NCBI RefSeq assembly: GCF_014655715.1 | Contig: NZ_BNBM01000015.1 | Location: forward strand, 62,001-126,000 | Direction of reading: 5' to 3' | From: Streptomyces lanatus | Lineage (GTDB): Bacteria; Actinomycetota; Actinomycetes; Streptomycetales; Streptomycetaceae | DNA: 64,000 bases | In this document: piece after piece, positions 32,082 through 40,818 of the stretch | How positions within the stretch are numbered: the stretch's first letter is position 1 | Layout of the letters: every line of letters begins with the position of its first letter | Translations under genes and position numbers: made by a program | Notes under the pieces: generated by a model | The model's input: only the letters and a program-made list of their open reading frames with translations | The model's database searches: none | What the model was told of the DNA's origin: nothing

Positions 32082-33652
32082 CGGGTGCCTCCTGCGAGGA
32101 GCTGCTGCACGGCCGGGTCGGTGAGGCCGAGGAGGGTCTTCGGCCAGAGTCCGGCGACGACGGTGAGGGCGACGAGCGGGGTCCAGGCTGCGAACTCGTA
32201 GGTCTGGACGTCGGCGAGTTTCGGGGCGTCCTGCGGTGCGGTGCCCATGCAGACGCGGCGGACCACGACGAGCAGGTACGCGGCGGTGAGCAGGGTGCCG
32301 AAGGCGCCGATCGCCATGAAGGTGAGGAAGGCGGGGCGGCTGAGCTCGGGGGCGGGCTCGAACGCTCCGAACAGCGCCAGCATCTCGCCCCAGAACCCGG
32401 CGAGCCCCGGCAGTCCGAGCGAGGCGACCGCGGCGAAGGCGAGCAGGCCGCCCAGGCGCGGGGCCTTGCCGTACAGCGCGGCGCCGGTCTGCTCGGCGAG
32501 GGCGTCGAGGTCGGTGGTGCCCGTACGGTCCTTCAGGGCACCGACCAGGAAGAACAGCAGGCCGGTGATGAGGCCGTGGGCGATGTTGGCGAACAGGGCG
32601 CCGTTCACGCCGGTCGGGGTCATCGTGGCGATGCCCAGCAGGACGAAGCCCATGTGGCCGACGGACGAGTAGGCGATGAGGCGCTTGAGGTCGCCCTTCG
32701 CGCCCTGCTTGGCGAGGGCCAGGCAGGCCAGGGATCCATAGATGATCCCGACGACGGCGAAGGCGGCGAGGTAGGGCGCGAAGTCGGCGAAGCCGTCGGG
32801 CGTGATCGGCAGCAGGATGCGGACGAACCCGTACGTACCCATCTTCAGCAGCACGCCGGCCAGCAGGACCGACCCGACGGTCGGCGCGGCGGTGTGGGCG
32901 TCGGGAAGCCAGCTGTGCAGCGGCCACATCGGCGTCTTGACCGCGAGCCCGATTCCGATCGCCAGAACGGCGATGACCTGCACGGATGCGCTCAGCGACC
33001 GGCCGTTGTCAGTGGCGAGTGCCACCATGTCGAATGTGCCCGCCTTGATTCCGATCAGGAGCAGGCCGAGCAGCATGACCACGGAGCCGAGCAGCGTGTA
33101 GAGGATGAACTTCCAGGCGGCCGCGGTCCTGCCCTCGCCGCCCCAGCGGGCGATGAGGAAGTACATCGGGATCAGGACCATTTCGAAGGCGAGGAAGAAC
33201 AGCAGCAGGTCGAGGACGGCGAAGGTGGCGAGGGTTCCGGACTCCAGGACGAGCAGCAGTGCGACGAACGCCTTCGGGGTCGGGCCCGCGGGCATCTTGA
33301 AGTAGCTGAAGAGCGCGCAGAGGAAGGTCAGCAGCGCGGTCAGGACCACGAGGGGGAGGGAAATGCCGTCGACGCCGAGGTGGATGCGCACGTCGAGTGC
33401 GGGGATCCAGCTGATGTCCGTGCTGGCCTGCATCTTCGACGGCTGGTCATGGTCGAAGCCGAGCGCCAGGACGATCGCGGCGATGAGAACCGCGCCGGTG
33501 ACGGTGACGCCGTGCCGGAGCACGGCCTGCTCGGGCGACTTCCCCTTCAGCCCGGGCGGGGCGGGCAGGAGAGCGGCGGCCGCGCCGAGAAGCGGGCCGA
33601 CGACGACGAACGCCAGAAGGAACTGCATCACGGACTCGTTGATATCGATCAC
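32078..33652 (-). CDS. nuoM: NADH-quinone oxidoreductase-like subunit M (second set)
   Basis: 524-residue pump subunit. 'AVKTPMWPLHSWLPDAHTAAP' is the classic discontinuous-helix motif with the conserved Lys, His and Asp, and 'KRLIAYSSVGHMGFVLLG' is typical of NuoM. The GTG start lies seven bases after the nuoL stop. Complete and apparently functional. Confidence 0.95.
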   Translation of the reverse strand: MIDINESVMQFLLAFVVVGPLLGAAAALLPAPPGLKGKSPEQAVLRHGVTVTGAVLIAAIVLALGFDHDQPSKMQASTDISWIPALDVRIHLGVDGISLPLVVLTALLTFLCALFSYFKMPAGPTPKAFVALLLVLESGTLATFAVLDLLLFFLAFEMVLIPMYFLIARWGGEGRTAAAWKFILYTLLGSVVMLLGLLLIGIKAGTFDMVALATDNGRSLSASVQVIAVLAIGIGLAVKTPMWPLHSWLPDAHTAAPTVGSVLLAGVLLKMGTYGFVRILLPITPDGFADFAPYLAAFAVVGIIYGSLACLALAKQGAKGDLKRLIAYSSVGHMGFVLLGIATMTPTGVNGALFANIAHGLITGLLFFLVGALKDRTGTTDLDALAEQTGAALYGKAPRLGGLLAFAAVASLGLPGLAGFWGEMLALFGAFEPAPELSRPAFLTFMAIGAFGTLLTAAYLLVVVRRVCMGTAPQDAPKLADVQTYEFAAWTPLVALTVVAGLWPKTLLGLTDPAVQQLLAGGTR

Positions 33653-33658
33653 GCCTGC

Positions 33659-35653
33659 TCACGCTCCCGTGGCGACGAGGACGGCGGCGACCGCGAGGAC
33701 GACGGTGCCGGCGAGCAGCGCGCTCACATAGGTCTGCACATTGCCGGTCTGAGCACGCCGTACGGCGATGCCTAGCCAGCGGGGTAGGGCGCCGGCGCCG
33801 CGTACGTAGGTGTCGACGACCTCGCGGTCGAGGAACCGGACGAGACTCGCGCCGCCCTGGACCGGACGGACGAACAACGCCCTGTACACGGCGTCGAGGT
33901 GGAAGCCGACGGCCGCGTGCCGGTGCAGGGGGCCGAGCAGCATCCGGCCGGGGTCCGCCGGGTCCGGTGCGTAGGCGACTCCCCCGTACACGGGCGCGTG
34001 GCTGGCGATGGCCTCGGCCTCGACGAGTCCGGCGTCGCCCTCGGGATGGGCGGCGACGGCACCCAGCGGGACGCGGGCCGCGATTGCGGTGGTGTGCCGC
34101 CAGGCCGCGTACGTCACGATGCCGCCGACCAGGGCCACACCCGTGCCGAGGACGGAGGTGGTGAGGGTCGGGGTGAGGTCGCGGCCGTCGAACCAGTCGG
34201 GCAGCACTCGGTACGCGAACGCGCCGACGGCGAGGGACGGCACGGCGAGCACCCACAGCACGACGGTCATCGTCAGCGGCTGCCTGCCGTGGTCGGGGGC
34301 CTCGGCGCCGCGACCGCGGAAGGCCAGCAGCCACAGGCGCATCGCGTACGCGGCGGTGAGCAGGGCCGTGACCAGGCCGGAGACGAGGACAAGCCAGCCC
34401 GAGGCGCCGGGGGCGTGCTCGGTGTGGCCGGTGGCGACGTGCTCGGCGGCGCCGAGGACGGACTCCTTGGAGAAGAAGCCGCTGAACGGCGGGATCGCGG
34501 CGAGCGCGAGGAGCGCCACGGTCATCGTCCAGAAGGCGTCCGGGACGCGGTCGCGCAGGTGGCTCATGCGGGACATGGCGGCCAGCGAGTTGGTGCCGGA
34601 GGCGTGGATGATCACGCCGGCCGCGAGGAACAGCAGCGCCTTGAAGGCGCCGTGCGACAGGAGGTGAAAGACGGCGGCACCGCGGTCGGCGACCGCGAGG
34701 GCACCGGTCATATAGCCGAGCTGACCGATCGTCGAGTAGGCGAGGACGCGCTTGATGTCGTCCTGGGCGAGCGCGGCGAGACCGGAGCCGATCATCGTGA
34801 CGGCGGCCATCGCGGCGAGGACGATCATCGCGGCCTGGGACGCCTCGAAGACCGGAAGGAGACGGGCGACGAAGTAGACACCGGCGGCGACCATCGTCGC
34901 GGCGTGGATCAGCGCGGAGACGGGTGTCGGGCCCGCCATCGCGTCGGGGAGCCAGGTGTGCAGCGGGAACTGCGCCGACTTGCCTGCCACGCCCGCTAGG
35001 AGCAGCAGGGCGACCAGGGTCGGGTTGTCGAGTCCGCCGTCCGCGACGGTGTCGAGGATCGTGGTGATGCGGAAGGACCCGGCGTCGGTGGCCAGCGCGA
35101 ACAGGCCGATGAGGAAGGGGACGTCACCGAGCTTGGTCACCAGGAAGGCCTTGATGGAGGCGGCGCGCGCCTCCGGGGTCTCCCAGTAGTGGCCGACCAG
35201 GAAGTACGAGCAGATGCCCATGATCTCCCAGCCGACCAGCAGCACCATCAGGTCGCCGGAGTAGACGACGAGGAGCATCGCGGAGGTGAACAGGGAGACG
35301 AGCGCGGCGTAGGACGGGTAGCGCGGGTCCTCGCGCAGGTAGCCCGTCGAGTAGATCTGCACACAGGTGGCGACGACGCCGACGAGTACGGCGACCAGGG
35401 CGGCGAAGCCGTCGATGTGCAGGGCGAGTTCGATCGGGACCGAGCCGGTGGGCGTGAGCTCGGTGGCCGAGTTGATCGCCTGATCGCCGCCCTGGCGCAC
35501 AGCGACGACCACGGCGAGCACGAGGGCCGCGAGCGTCGGCAGGACGGCGAGCGGGCGGACGAAACCGGGAGCGGTGCGGCCGAGGAGCAGTCCGGCCGCG
35601 GCGCCGAGGAAGGGAAGGAGGGGGACGAGTACGGCGAGGGTGGTCGTGGTCAC
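33659..35653 (-). CDS. nuoL: NADH-quinone oxidoreductase-like subunit L (second set)
   Basis: 664-residue distal pump subunit. 'GKSAQFPLHTWLPDAMAGPTPVSALIH' (here in two parts) holds the conserved residues, 'DIKRVLAYSTIGQLGYM' follows, and the long C-terminal extension beyond residue about 520 probably forms the lateral helix that spans the membrane arm. The GTG start overlaps the nuoK stop (GTGA). Confidence 0.95.
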   Translation of the reverse strand: MTTTTLAVLVPLLPFLGAAAGLLLGRTAPGFVRPLAVLPTLAALVLAVVVAVRQGGDQAINSATELTPTGSVPIELALHIDGFAALVAVLVGVVATCVQIYSTGYLREDPRYPSYAALVSLFTSAMLLVVYSGDLMVLLVGWEIMGICSYFLVGHYWETPEARAASIKAFLVTKLGDVPFLIGLFALATDAGSFRITTILDTVADGGLDNPTLVALLLLAGVAGKSAQFPLHTWLPDAMAGPTPVSALIHAATMVAAGVYFVARLLPVFEASQAAMIVLAAMAAVTMIGSGLAALAQDDIKRVLAYSTIGQLGYMTGALAVADRGAAVFHLLSHGAFKALLFLAAGVIIHASGTNSLAAMSRMSHLRDRVPDAFWTMTVALLALAAIPPFSGFFSKESVLGAAEHVATGHTEHAPGASGWLVLVSGLVTALLTAAYAMRLWLLAFRGRGAEAPDHGRQPLTMTVVLWVLAVPSLAVGAFAYRVLPDWFDGRDLTPTLTTSVLGTGVALVGGIVTYAAWRHTTAIAARVPLGAVAAHPEGDAGLVEAEAIASHAPVYGGVAYAPDPADPGRMLLGPLHRHAAVGFHLDAVYRALFVRPVQGGASLVRFLDREVVDTYVRGAGALPRWLGIAVRRAQTGNVQTYVSALLAGTVVLAVAAVLVATGA

Positions 35654-36054
35654 GCGGTGGCCTCAGCCTTCTCGGCCTGCCCGGCGGTGAGGGCGTCGTG
35701 GTCGGGGCCGTCGGGCTCGGGGCCTTCGGGCTCGGGGCCTTCGGCGGTGTCGCGGAGCTTGTCGATGTCCGAGGTGCCGCGGTTGCGGTGGACGGCGAGC
35801 ACGATCGCCAGGCCGATGCCGATCTCGGCGGCGGCGATGGTGATGGTGAACAGAGTCAGGGCCTGCCCGGAGTGCAGGGTCTCCTCGGCCGCCCTGCTGA
35901 GCCAGACGTCGAAGGCGACCAGGTTGAGGTTGACGGCGTTGAGCATCAGCTCGACCGACATCAGGACCAGGATCGCGTTGCGGCGGGCGAGGACGCCGTA
36001 CAGGCCGGTGCAGAAGAGGAGGGCGGAGAGTACGGCGGGATAGGCGAGATGCAT
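35650..36054 (-). CDS. nuoK: NADH-quinone oxidoreductase-like subunit K (second set)
   Basis: 134-residue subunit. Three helices cover the first 100 residues with the two conserved membrane glutamates in 'VLMSVELMLNAVNLNLVAF' and 'IAAAEIGIGLAIVL'. A 30-residue Pro/Glu-rich tail ('EGPEPEGPEPDGPDHD') is added at the C-terminus; ordinary NuoK is about 100 residues. The start overlaps the nuoJ stop (TGATG). Confidence 0.94.
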   Translation of the reverse strand: MHLAYPAVLSALLFCTGLYGVLARRNAILVLMSVELMLNAVNLNLVAFDVWLSRAAEETLHSGQALTLFTITIAAAEIGIGLAIVLAVHRNRGTSDIDKLRDTAEGPEPEGPEPDGPDHDALTAGQAEKAEATA

Positions 36055-36779
36055 CAGCGGGCGCCTTCCTGCTCGGCCGGGCTGGTTCCCTCGCCGCGGC
36101 CATTCCCCTCGATCGGGTGATTGCGGGAATCCGGGACGGATGGGGAACTGCCGGTCGCTGCACGGGAGTTCACAGGGGGAGAGCTCGACTCCGCCTTCGC
36201 CTTGCGGGACAGGACGATCGCGCCGACCAGTGCGGCGAGGAGGAGGACGGAGAGGGCCTCAAAGGGGAGGACCCAATTCTGGAAGAGGCTCTCGCCGGTG
36301 GCCCGGGTGGAGCCGGCGGCGGGGCCGTCGAGGTCGATCCAGGTCGTGCGGAAGGCGTCGACGACCACCCAGACCAGGGTGGCCGCGGCGACGACGGCCA
36401 CGGTGAGGGCGACCCAGCGGTTGCCGGAGTCGGCGTCCGGGGAGCGGCCGATGGGAGCCTTGGTGAGCATCAGCCCGAAGAGAAGGAGGACGACGACCGA
36501 ACCGACGTAGATGAGGACCTGCACCCAGGCGATGAACTCGGCGGTGAGGAGGAGGTATTCGACGGCGAGGCCACCGAGGGCGACGACCAGCCACAGGGCG
36601 GCGTGCACCAGTTGTCGGGTGGTGACGGTGATCAGGGCGGCGCCGAAGGTGACCAGGCCGACGAGGAGGAAGGCGATCTCGACGCCGGTGGGTGAGAGGA
36701 AGCCGTGTGCTTCCGCTGCGGTGGTGGTCGTGATCGTGGTCGTGGCGTGTGCCGTCGCGGCGGCTGCGGCAAGGCTCAC
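36054..36779 (-). CDS. nuoJ: NADH-quinone oxidoreductase-like subunit J (second set)
   Basis: 241-residue membrane subunit with five helices; 'TRQLVHAALWLVVALGGLAVEYLLL' (in part) and 'WVQVLIYVGSVVVLLLFGLML' match NuoJ. A Thr/Ala-rich N-terminus and a charged C-terminal tail of about 45 residues flank the conserved part. GTG 36779 overlaps the nuoI stop (GTGA). Confidence 0.92.
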   Translation of the reverse strand: MSLAAAAATAHATTTITTTTAAEAHGFLSPTGVEIAFLLVGLVTFGAALITVTTRQLVHAALWLVVALGGLAVEYLLLTAEFIAWVQVLIYVGSVVVLLLFGLMLTKAPIGRSPDADSGNRWVALTVAVVAAATLVWVVVDAFRTTWIDLDGPAAGSTRATGESLFQNWVLPFEALSVLLLAALVGAIVLSRKAKAESSSPPVNSRAATGSSPSVPDSRNHPIEGNGRGEGTSPAEQEGAR

Positions 36780-37327
36780 GACTCTCCCTCCTGCGGTTCC
36801 GCCCGGGCGGCCGCCAGCTTCTCGGCGGTCTTGCGGGCGGCGGCGATCTCCTTGGGCTCCTCCGCGGCGGGGTCCAGAGCGGGCGGGGCCGGGACGGTCC
36901 ACATCCACTCGCGGAGCTTGTCGCGCTCGTGGGTGAGCTCGCGGATGTCGGTCTCGGCGTACTCGAACTCCGGGGACCAGAACAACGCGTCGAAAGGACA
37001 GACCTCGATGCAGATACCGCAGTACATGCACAGGGCGAAGTCGATGGCGAAGCGGTCGAGGACGTTGCGGCTGCGCTCCCGGCCGCCCGGGGCCGCGGCC
37101 GGGACGGTCTCCTTGTGGGAGTCGATGTAGATGCACCAGTCCGGGCACTCGCGGGCGCACAGCATGCAGACCGTGCAGTTCTCCTCGAACAGGCCGATCA
37201 CTCCGCGCGTGCGGGGCGGCAGGTCGGGCTGGGTGTCCGGGTACTGCGCGGTGACGGACTTCTTAGTCATCGTGCGGAGGGTGACGGCCAGGCCCTTGGC
37301 CAGGCCGCTTCCAGGAAGGGGGGCCAT
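36776..37327 (-). CDS. nuoI: NADH-quinone oxidoreductase-like subunit I, 2x[4Fe-4S] (second set)
   Basis: 183-residue peripheral-arm ferredoxin subunit. Two complete cysteine motifs, 'CTVCMLCARECP' and 'CMYCGICIEVCP', bind the N6a and N6b clusters that pass electrons toward NuoB and quinone. A charged C-terminal extension follows ('EIAARKTAEKLAAAR'-like). It is the only electron-carrying subunit here besides NuoB. Two bases separate its start from the nuoH stop. Confidence 0.94.
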   Translation of the reverse strand: MAPLPGSGLAKGLAVTLRTMTKKSVTAQYPDTQPDLPPRTRGVIGLFEENCTVCMLCARECPDWCIYIDSHKETVPAAAPGGRERSRNVLDRFAIDFALCMYCGICIEVCPFDALFWSPEFEYAETDIRELTHERDKLREWMWTVPAPPALDPAAEEPKEIAAARKTAEKLAAARAEPQEGES

Positions 37328-37329
37328 GG

Positions 37330-38298
37330 TTACTGGATCACCACCTTGACTACGCCGGTGAGGGCGATCTGGGCGAGGGAGAGGGGGACGAGGAGGGTCC
37401 AGGAGAGCTTCTGCAACTGGTCCTCGCGCAGTCGGGGGTAGGTGACGCGGAGCCAGATCACGATGAAGGCGAGGACGGCCGTCTTCAGCAGGGTCCAGAC
37501 CCAGCCCAGGCCGTCGGCACCCCAGGGGCCGTGCCAGCCGCCCAGGAAGAGGACGGTGGTCAGGCCGCACAGGACGACGATTCCGGCGTACTCGGCGAGG
37601 AGGAAGAGGGCGAAGCGCAGACCGGTGTACTCGGTGTAGGCGCCGAAGATGATCTCCGAGTCGGCGACCGGCATATCGAAGGGCGGGCGCTGGAGTTCGG
37701 CGAGTCCGGCGACGAAGAAGACGATCGCGCCGACGATCTGCCAGGGCAGCCACCACCACTCGAAGGCATCGAGGATGCCGGGGAGGGAGACGGTGCCGGC
37801 GGCCATCGCCACGGAGGCGGCGGTGAGCAGCATCGGGAGTTCGTAGGCGAGGAGCTGAGCGGCGGTGCGCAGGCCGCCGAGAAGGGAGAACTTGTTGGCG
37901 GAGGCCCAGCCGGCCATCAGCGAGCCGAGGACGCCGACGCCCATCACGGCGAGGACGAAGAAGATGCCCGCGTCGATGACCTCGCCGACCGCGCCCTCGC
38001 TCGGGCCGATGGGGATGGCGAGGAGGACGAGCAGGTAAGGGAGGAGAGCTACGGCCGGGGCGAGCTGGAAGATACGGCGATCCGCGCCGGCCGGGACGAC
38101 GTCCTCCTTCTGCGCGAACTTCACGCCGTCGGCGACGAGTTGGGCCCAGCCGTGGAAGCCACCGGCGTACATCGGGCCGAGGCGGCCCTGCATATGGGCC
38201 ATCACCTTGTGCTCGGTCTGGCCGATGATCAGGGGGAACGTCAGGAAGACGACGAAGACGATCAGGAGTCGCAGGGTGACGTCGAGCGCGTCGTTCAC
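37330..38298 (-). CDS. nuoH: NADH-quinone oxidoreductase-like subunit H (second set)
   Basis: 322-residue membrane subunit with about eight helices that forms part of the quinone chamber. 'RLGPMYAGGFHGWAQLVADGVKFAQKED' (in two parts), 'LPMLLTAASVAMAAGT' and 'AELQRPPFDMPVADSEIIFGAYTEYTGLRFA' segments match NuoH closely. The GTG start overlaps the nuoC stop (GTGA), leaving no room for a nuoD gene, which in complete operons lies between nuoC and nuoH. Confidence 0.95.
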   Translation of the reverse strand: MNDALDVTLRLLIVFVVFLTFPLIIGQTEHKVMAHMQGRLGPMYAGGFHGWAQLVADGVKFAQKEDVVPAGADRRIFQLAPAVALLPYLLVLLAIPIGPSEGAVGEVIDAGIFFVLAVMGVGVLGSLMAGWASANKFSLLGGLRTAAQLLAYELPMLLTAASVAMAAGTVSLPGILDAFEWWWLPWQIVGAIVFFVAGLAELQRPPFDMPVADSEIIFGAYTEYTGLRFALFLLAEYAGIVVLCGLTTVLFLGGWHGPWGADGLGWVWTLLKTAVLAFIVIWLRVTYPRLREDQLQKLSWTLLVPLSLAQIALTGVVKVVIQ

Positions 38299-39746
38299 TG
38301 CGGGCCTCCTGTGGGGTCGGTGCGGTCGGTGGAGTCGTCGTCGGGTTCCGGGGACTGGGCGGGGGGCGAGTCGGGGCGCGGCTTGGGCTCGGGCGTGGGC
38401 GCGGGCTGGCGCTTGGGCTCCGGCTCGCCGTGCCGGGATTCCGACTCGTCGTGCCTGGGTTCCGACTCGTCGTGCTCAGGCTCGAGTTGGCCAGGCCTGG
38501 CCTCCGGCTCGCCGCGCTCGGACTCCGACTGGTCGCGCCGGGGCTCGGGCTGGTCCCGCCCGGACTCCGGCTGGTCGCGCTCGGGCTTGGGCTCGTCGAA
38601 TGCCGGGCGGGCGTGGTGCCACGGGGCGTCCGGGCTGCGGGGGGCCTTGGGTGTCGGCACGTCGGAGGCAGCCGTGCCGGGGGCCGATTCGTCGGGTGCT
38701 GCGGCATCGGATGCGGGCAGTTGGCTGGCCGAGCCCTCTGAGGCGCTGCGGGAGCGACGGGGGGCGGCGGGAGTGGTGCCGGTTGCGGGGCGTTGTGATG
38801 CCGAGCCTTCGCTCGCGCTGCGGGCACGGCGGGCGGGGGGCGTACCCGTGCCCGTGGCCTCGGCTCCTTCGGCAGGGCTCCGCGGCTCGGTCGCTTCAGT
38901 GGCGGTCTGGCTGGCCGAACCCTCCGCAGCGGTACGGGCACGGCGCGGAGCGGTGCCCTCCGGTTCTCCGGTCGGCCCGGCCGTCTGGCTGGCCGAACCT
39001 TCCGCCGCCGTGCGCGCACGCCGCGGAACGGTGGCGTCCGCCGGCGCCTCCGCCTGGCTCGCCGACCCCTCCGCCGCCGTACGCGCACGCCGAACCGGTC
39101 GCTCCCCCGCGGCCCTGGCCGGGCGCTCCCCGGCTGCCCGTGCCGGGCCTCGGGCCGGGCGGGCCGGGGCTGGGGGGAGTTGGCCCTTCAGGGGGCCCCA
39201 TTCGTTCGGGTCGGGGACGCCGGGTGGGAGCATCTGGCGGCGTTTGGGGCCGCCGTGTTCGGACTCGCCGGGTTCCTTGGCGCCGGGCCAGGCCTTGGCG
39301 ACGCGGGCGGCGAGGACGAAGTCCTTGCGGAGGGGGTGGCCCTCGAAGGTGTCCGGGAGGAGGAGGTGGTCCAGGGACGGGTGGTCGGCGAATACGACGC
39401 CGAACATCTCGTGGGTCTCCCGTTCGTGCCAGGCAGCGCCCGCGTAGACGCCGACCGCCGAGGGCAGCGTGGGCGCCTCGTGCGGGACGGTCGTACGGAC
39501 CAGCAGGCGCCGTACTGGTGACAGGACGGCGACGTGGGCAGCGACGCGGAAGCCGGTGCCCGGTTCGTCGACCGCGCTCAGCCAGTCGAAATAGGTGCAG
39601 CCCAGCTGGTCACGTGCCGTCTCCAGCGCCGTGATCCAGGAGGTCGGGGGTACGTCGACCGTCAGGACCTCGTACGACTCCTCGGCCGTGGCCTCCGGGC
39701 CGAAGAGGTCCTCGACGGGGGCGGGCAGCCAGCCGGTCGTCGTCAT
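38295..39746 (-). CDS. nuoC: NuoC-like subunit with a long repetitive C-terminal tail (second set)
   Basis: 483-residue protein. Residues 1-150 are a normal NuoC domain; 'HERETHEMFGVVFADHP' and 'LLLPDTFEGHPLRKDF' are the family signature, and usual NuoC is 150-250 residues. Residues about 190-480 are disordered. Five copies of a 13-residue motif, R-R-x-R-[ST]-A-[AS]-E-G-S-A-S-Q, lie between about 218 and 315, and a highly charged Glu/Pro/Arg/Asp-rich part follows. The tail is in frame with no stop and keeps high third-position GC, so it is translated. Overlaps nuoB by four bases. Confidence 0.9.
   Translation of the reverse strand: MTTTGWLPAPVEDLFGPEATAEESYEVLTVDVPPTSWITALETARDQLGCTYFDWLSAVDEPGTGFRVAAHVAVLSPVRRLLVRTTVPHEAPTLPSAVGVYAGAAWHERETHEMFGVVFADHPSLDHLLLPDTFEGHPLRKDFVLAARVAKAWPGAKEPGESEHGGPKRRQMLPPGVPDPNEWGPLKGQLPPAPARPARGPARAAGERPARAAGERPVRRARTAAEGSASQAEAPADATVPRRARTAAEGSASQTAGPTGEPEGTAPRRARTAAEGSASQTATEATEPRSPAEGAEATGTGTPPARRARSASEGSASQRPATGTTPAAPRRSRSASEGSASQLPASDAAAPDESAPGTAASDVPTPKAPRSPDAPWHHARPAFDEPKPERDQPESGRDQPEPRRDQSESERGEPEARPGQLEPEHDESEPRHDESESRHGEPEPKRQPAPTPEPKPRPDSPPAQSPEPDDDSTDRTDPTGGPQ
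38721..39100. repeat. Five-copy in-frame coding repeat in the nuoC tail
   Basis: Copies start near 38721, 38791, 38906, 38983 and 39053 on the plus strand. They share about 40 bases around 'CTGGCTGGCCGA' and encode the R-R-x-R-[ST]-A-[AS]-E-G-S-A-S-Q motif on the minus strand, separated by variable Ala/Pro/Thr/Glu spacers. Copy spacing is uneven (about 70-115 bases). Confidence 0.85.
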
Positions 39747-40405
39747 CGGCCGGCCTCCCCGGCGTCAGCACCCGCACCACCGGCACCATGGGCACCACCG
39801 GCCGACGGCGCCTCCGGCCCCCGCACCAACCCGCTCTGCAGCGCCGCCGTGGACGGTCGTGCCGTCCCGCTCACGCCGTATCGCTCGCCGAGGGACTCGC
39901 GCGCGATCTTCTCCTGGAGCTTCAGGATTCCCTGGAGCAGCGCCTCGGGGCGTGGCGGGCAGCCGGGGACGTAGACGTCGACGGGGATGATCTGGTCGAC
40001 GCCCTTGGTGACGGAGTAGGAGTCCCAGTAGGGGCCGCCGCAGTTGGAGCAGGCGCCGAAGGAGATGACGTACTTCGGCTCGGGCATCTGCTCGTAGAGG
40101 CGTTTCACGGCCGGAGCCATCTTGTCCGTGACCGTGCCCGACACCACCATCAGGTCGGCTTGGCGGGGCCCGGGCGCGAACGGGATCACGCCGAGGCGGA
40201 TGAAGTCGTGGCGGGCCATCGACGCGGCGATGAACTCGATCGCGCAGCAGGCGAGGCCGAAGTTGAAGACCCAGAGGGAGTAGCGGCGTCCCCAGTTGAG
40301 GATCACCTTCATCGGCTCCGGCGCGAGGCGGGCCAGCGCGCCGAGGCGCTTCGGCTCCGGCAGCAGAATGGGCTGCTGCCCTTCGGTGTCTGGCGTCACG
40401 TCCAT
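39743..40405 (-). CDS. nuoB: NuoB-like [4Fe-4S] subunit (second set)
   Basis: 220-residue subunit holding cluster N2, the last electron carrier before quinone. All ligands are visible: the Cys-Cys pair in 'FNFGLACCAIEF', the cysteines in 'FGACSNCGGPYW' and in 'YVPGCPPRPEAL'. An Ala/Gly-rich tail of about 40 residues replaces the usual end. ATG 40405 overlaps the 3' end of nuoA by ten bases. Catalytically complete, but its normal partner NuoD is not encoded here. Confidence 0.95.
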   Translation of the reverse strand: MDVTPDTEGQQPILLPEPKRLGALARLAPEPMKVILNWGRRYSLWVFNFGLACCAIEFIAASMARHDFIRLGVIPFAPGPRQADLMVVSGTVTDKMAPAVKRLYEQMPEPKYVISFGACSNCGGPYWDSYSVTKGVDQIIPVDVYVPGCPPRPEALLQGILKLQEKIARESLGERYGVSGTARPSTAALQSGLVRGPEAPSAGGAHGAGGAGADAGEAGR

Positions 40406-40818
40406 GCCAGAACGCCCTTCTTGTATGCGTAGAGCAGGCCCACGGCGAGGAAGCCGAGGAAGACGAACATCTCGACGAGGGTGGTCGCGCCGTAGCCCGG
40501 GTCGGCGAAGACCGTCGCCCAGGGGAACAGGAAGATCGAGTCGATGGCGAAGATCACGTACAGGAAGGCGTACACGTAGTAGCGGACCTGGGTGTGGGCC
40601 CAGCCCTCGCCGACGGGGTCGACGCCGCACTCGTACGTCATGAGCTTCTCGGGCGTGGGGACCACGGGGCGCAGCAGGCGGCCCGCCCCGAACGCGACGG
40701 CGACGAACAGCACGCCGATGACGGCGAGCAGTCCGACGACCGAGTAGGACTGGAAGTAGTCCGCCGAGACGACGACGTTGTGCGCATCCGCCGCGACGAC
40801 GACGGTCTGTTCCGACAC
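40396..40818 (-). CDS. nuoA: NADH-quinone oxidoreductase-like subunit A (second set)
   Basis: 140-residue membrane subunit with three helices. 'PTPEKLMTYECGVDPVG' is the NuoA loop with its conserved cysteine, and 'YVYAFLYVIFAIDSIFLFPWA' the second helix. First gene of the operon. The GTG start at 40818 is preceded by GAGGGACGG. A perfect 14-bp palindrome lies 83 bases upstream. Confidence 0.93.
   Translation of the reverse strand: MSEQTVVVAADAHNVVVSADYFQSYSVVGLLAVIGVLFVAVAFGAGRLLRPVVPTPEKLMTYECGVDPVGEGWAHTQVRYYVYAFLYVIFAIDSIFLFPWATVFADPGYGATTLVEMFVFLGFLAVGLLYAYKKGVLAWT

Noticed and set aside
38721..39100. The nuoC repeat as a CRISPR array
   Set aside because: Copies are unevenly spaced, imperfect and in frame inside a coding sequence, and no cas genes are present.
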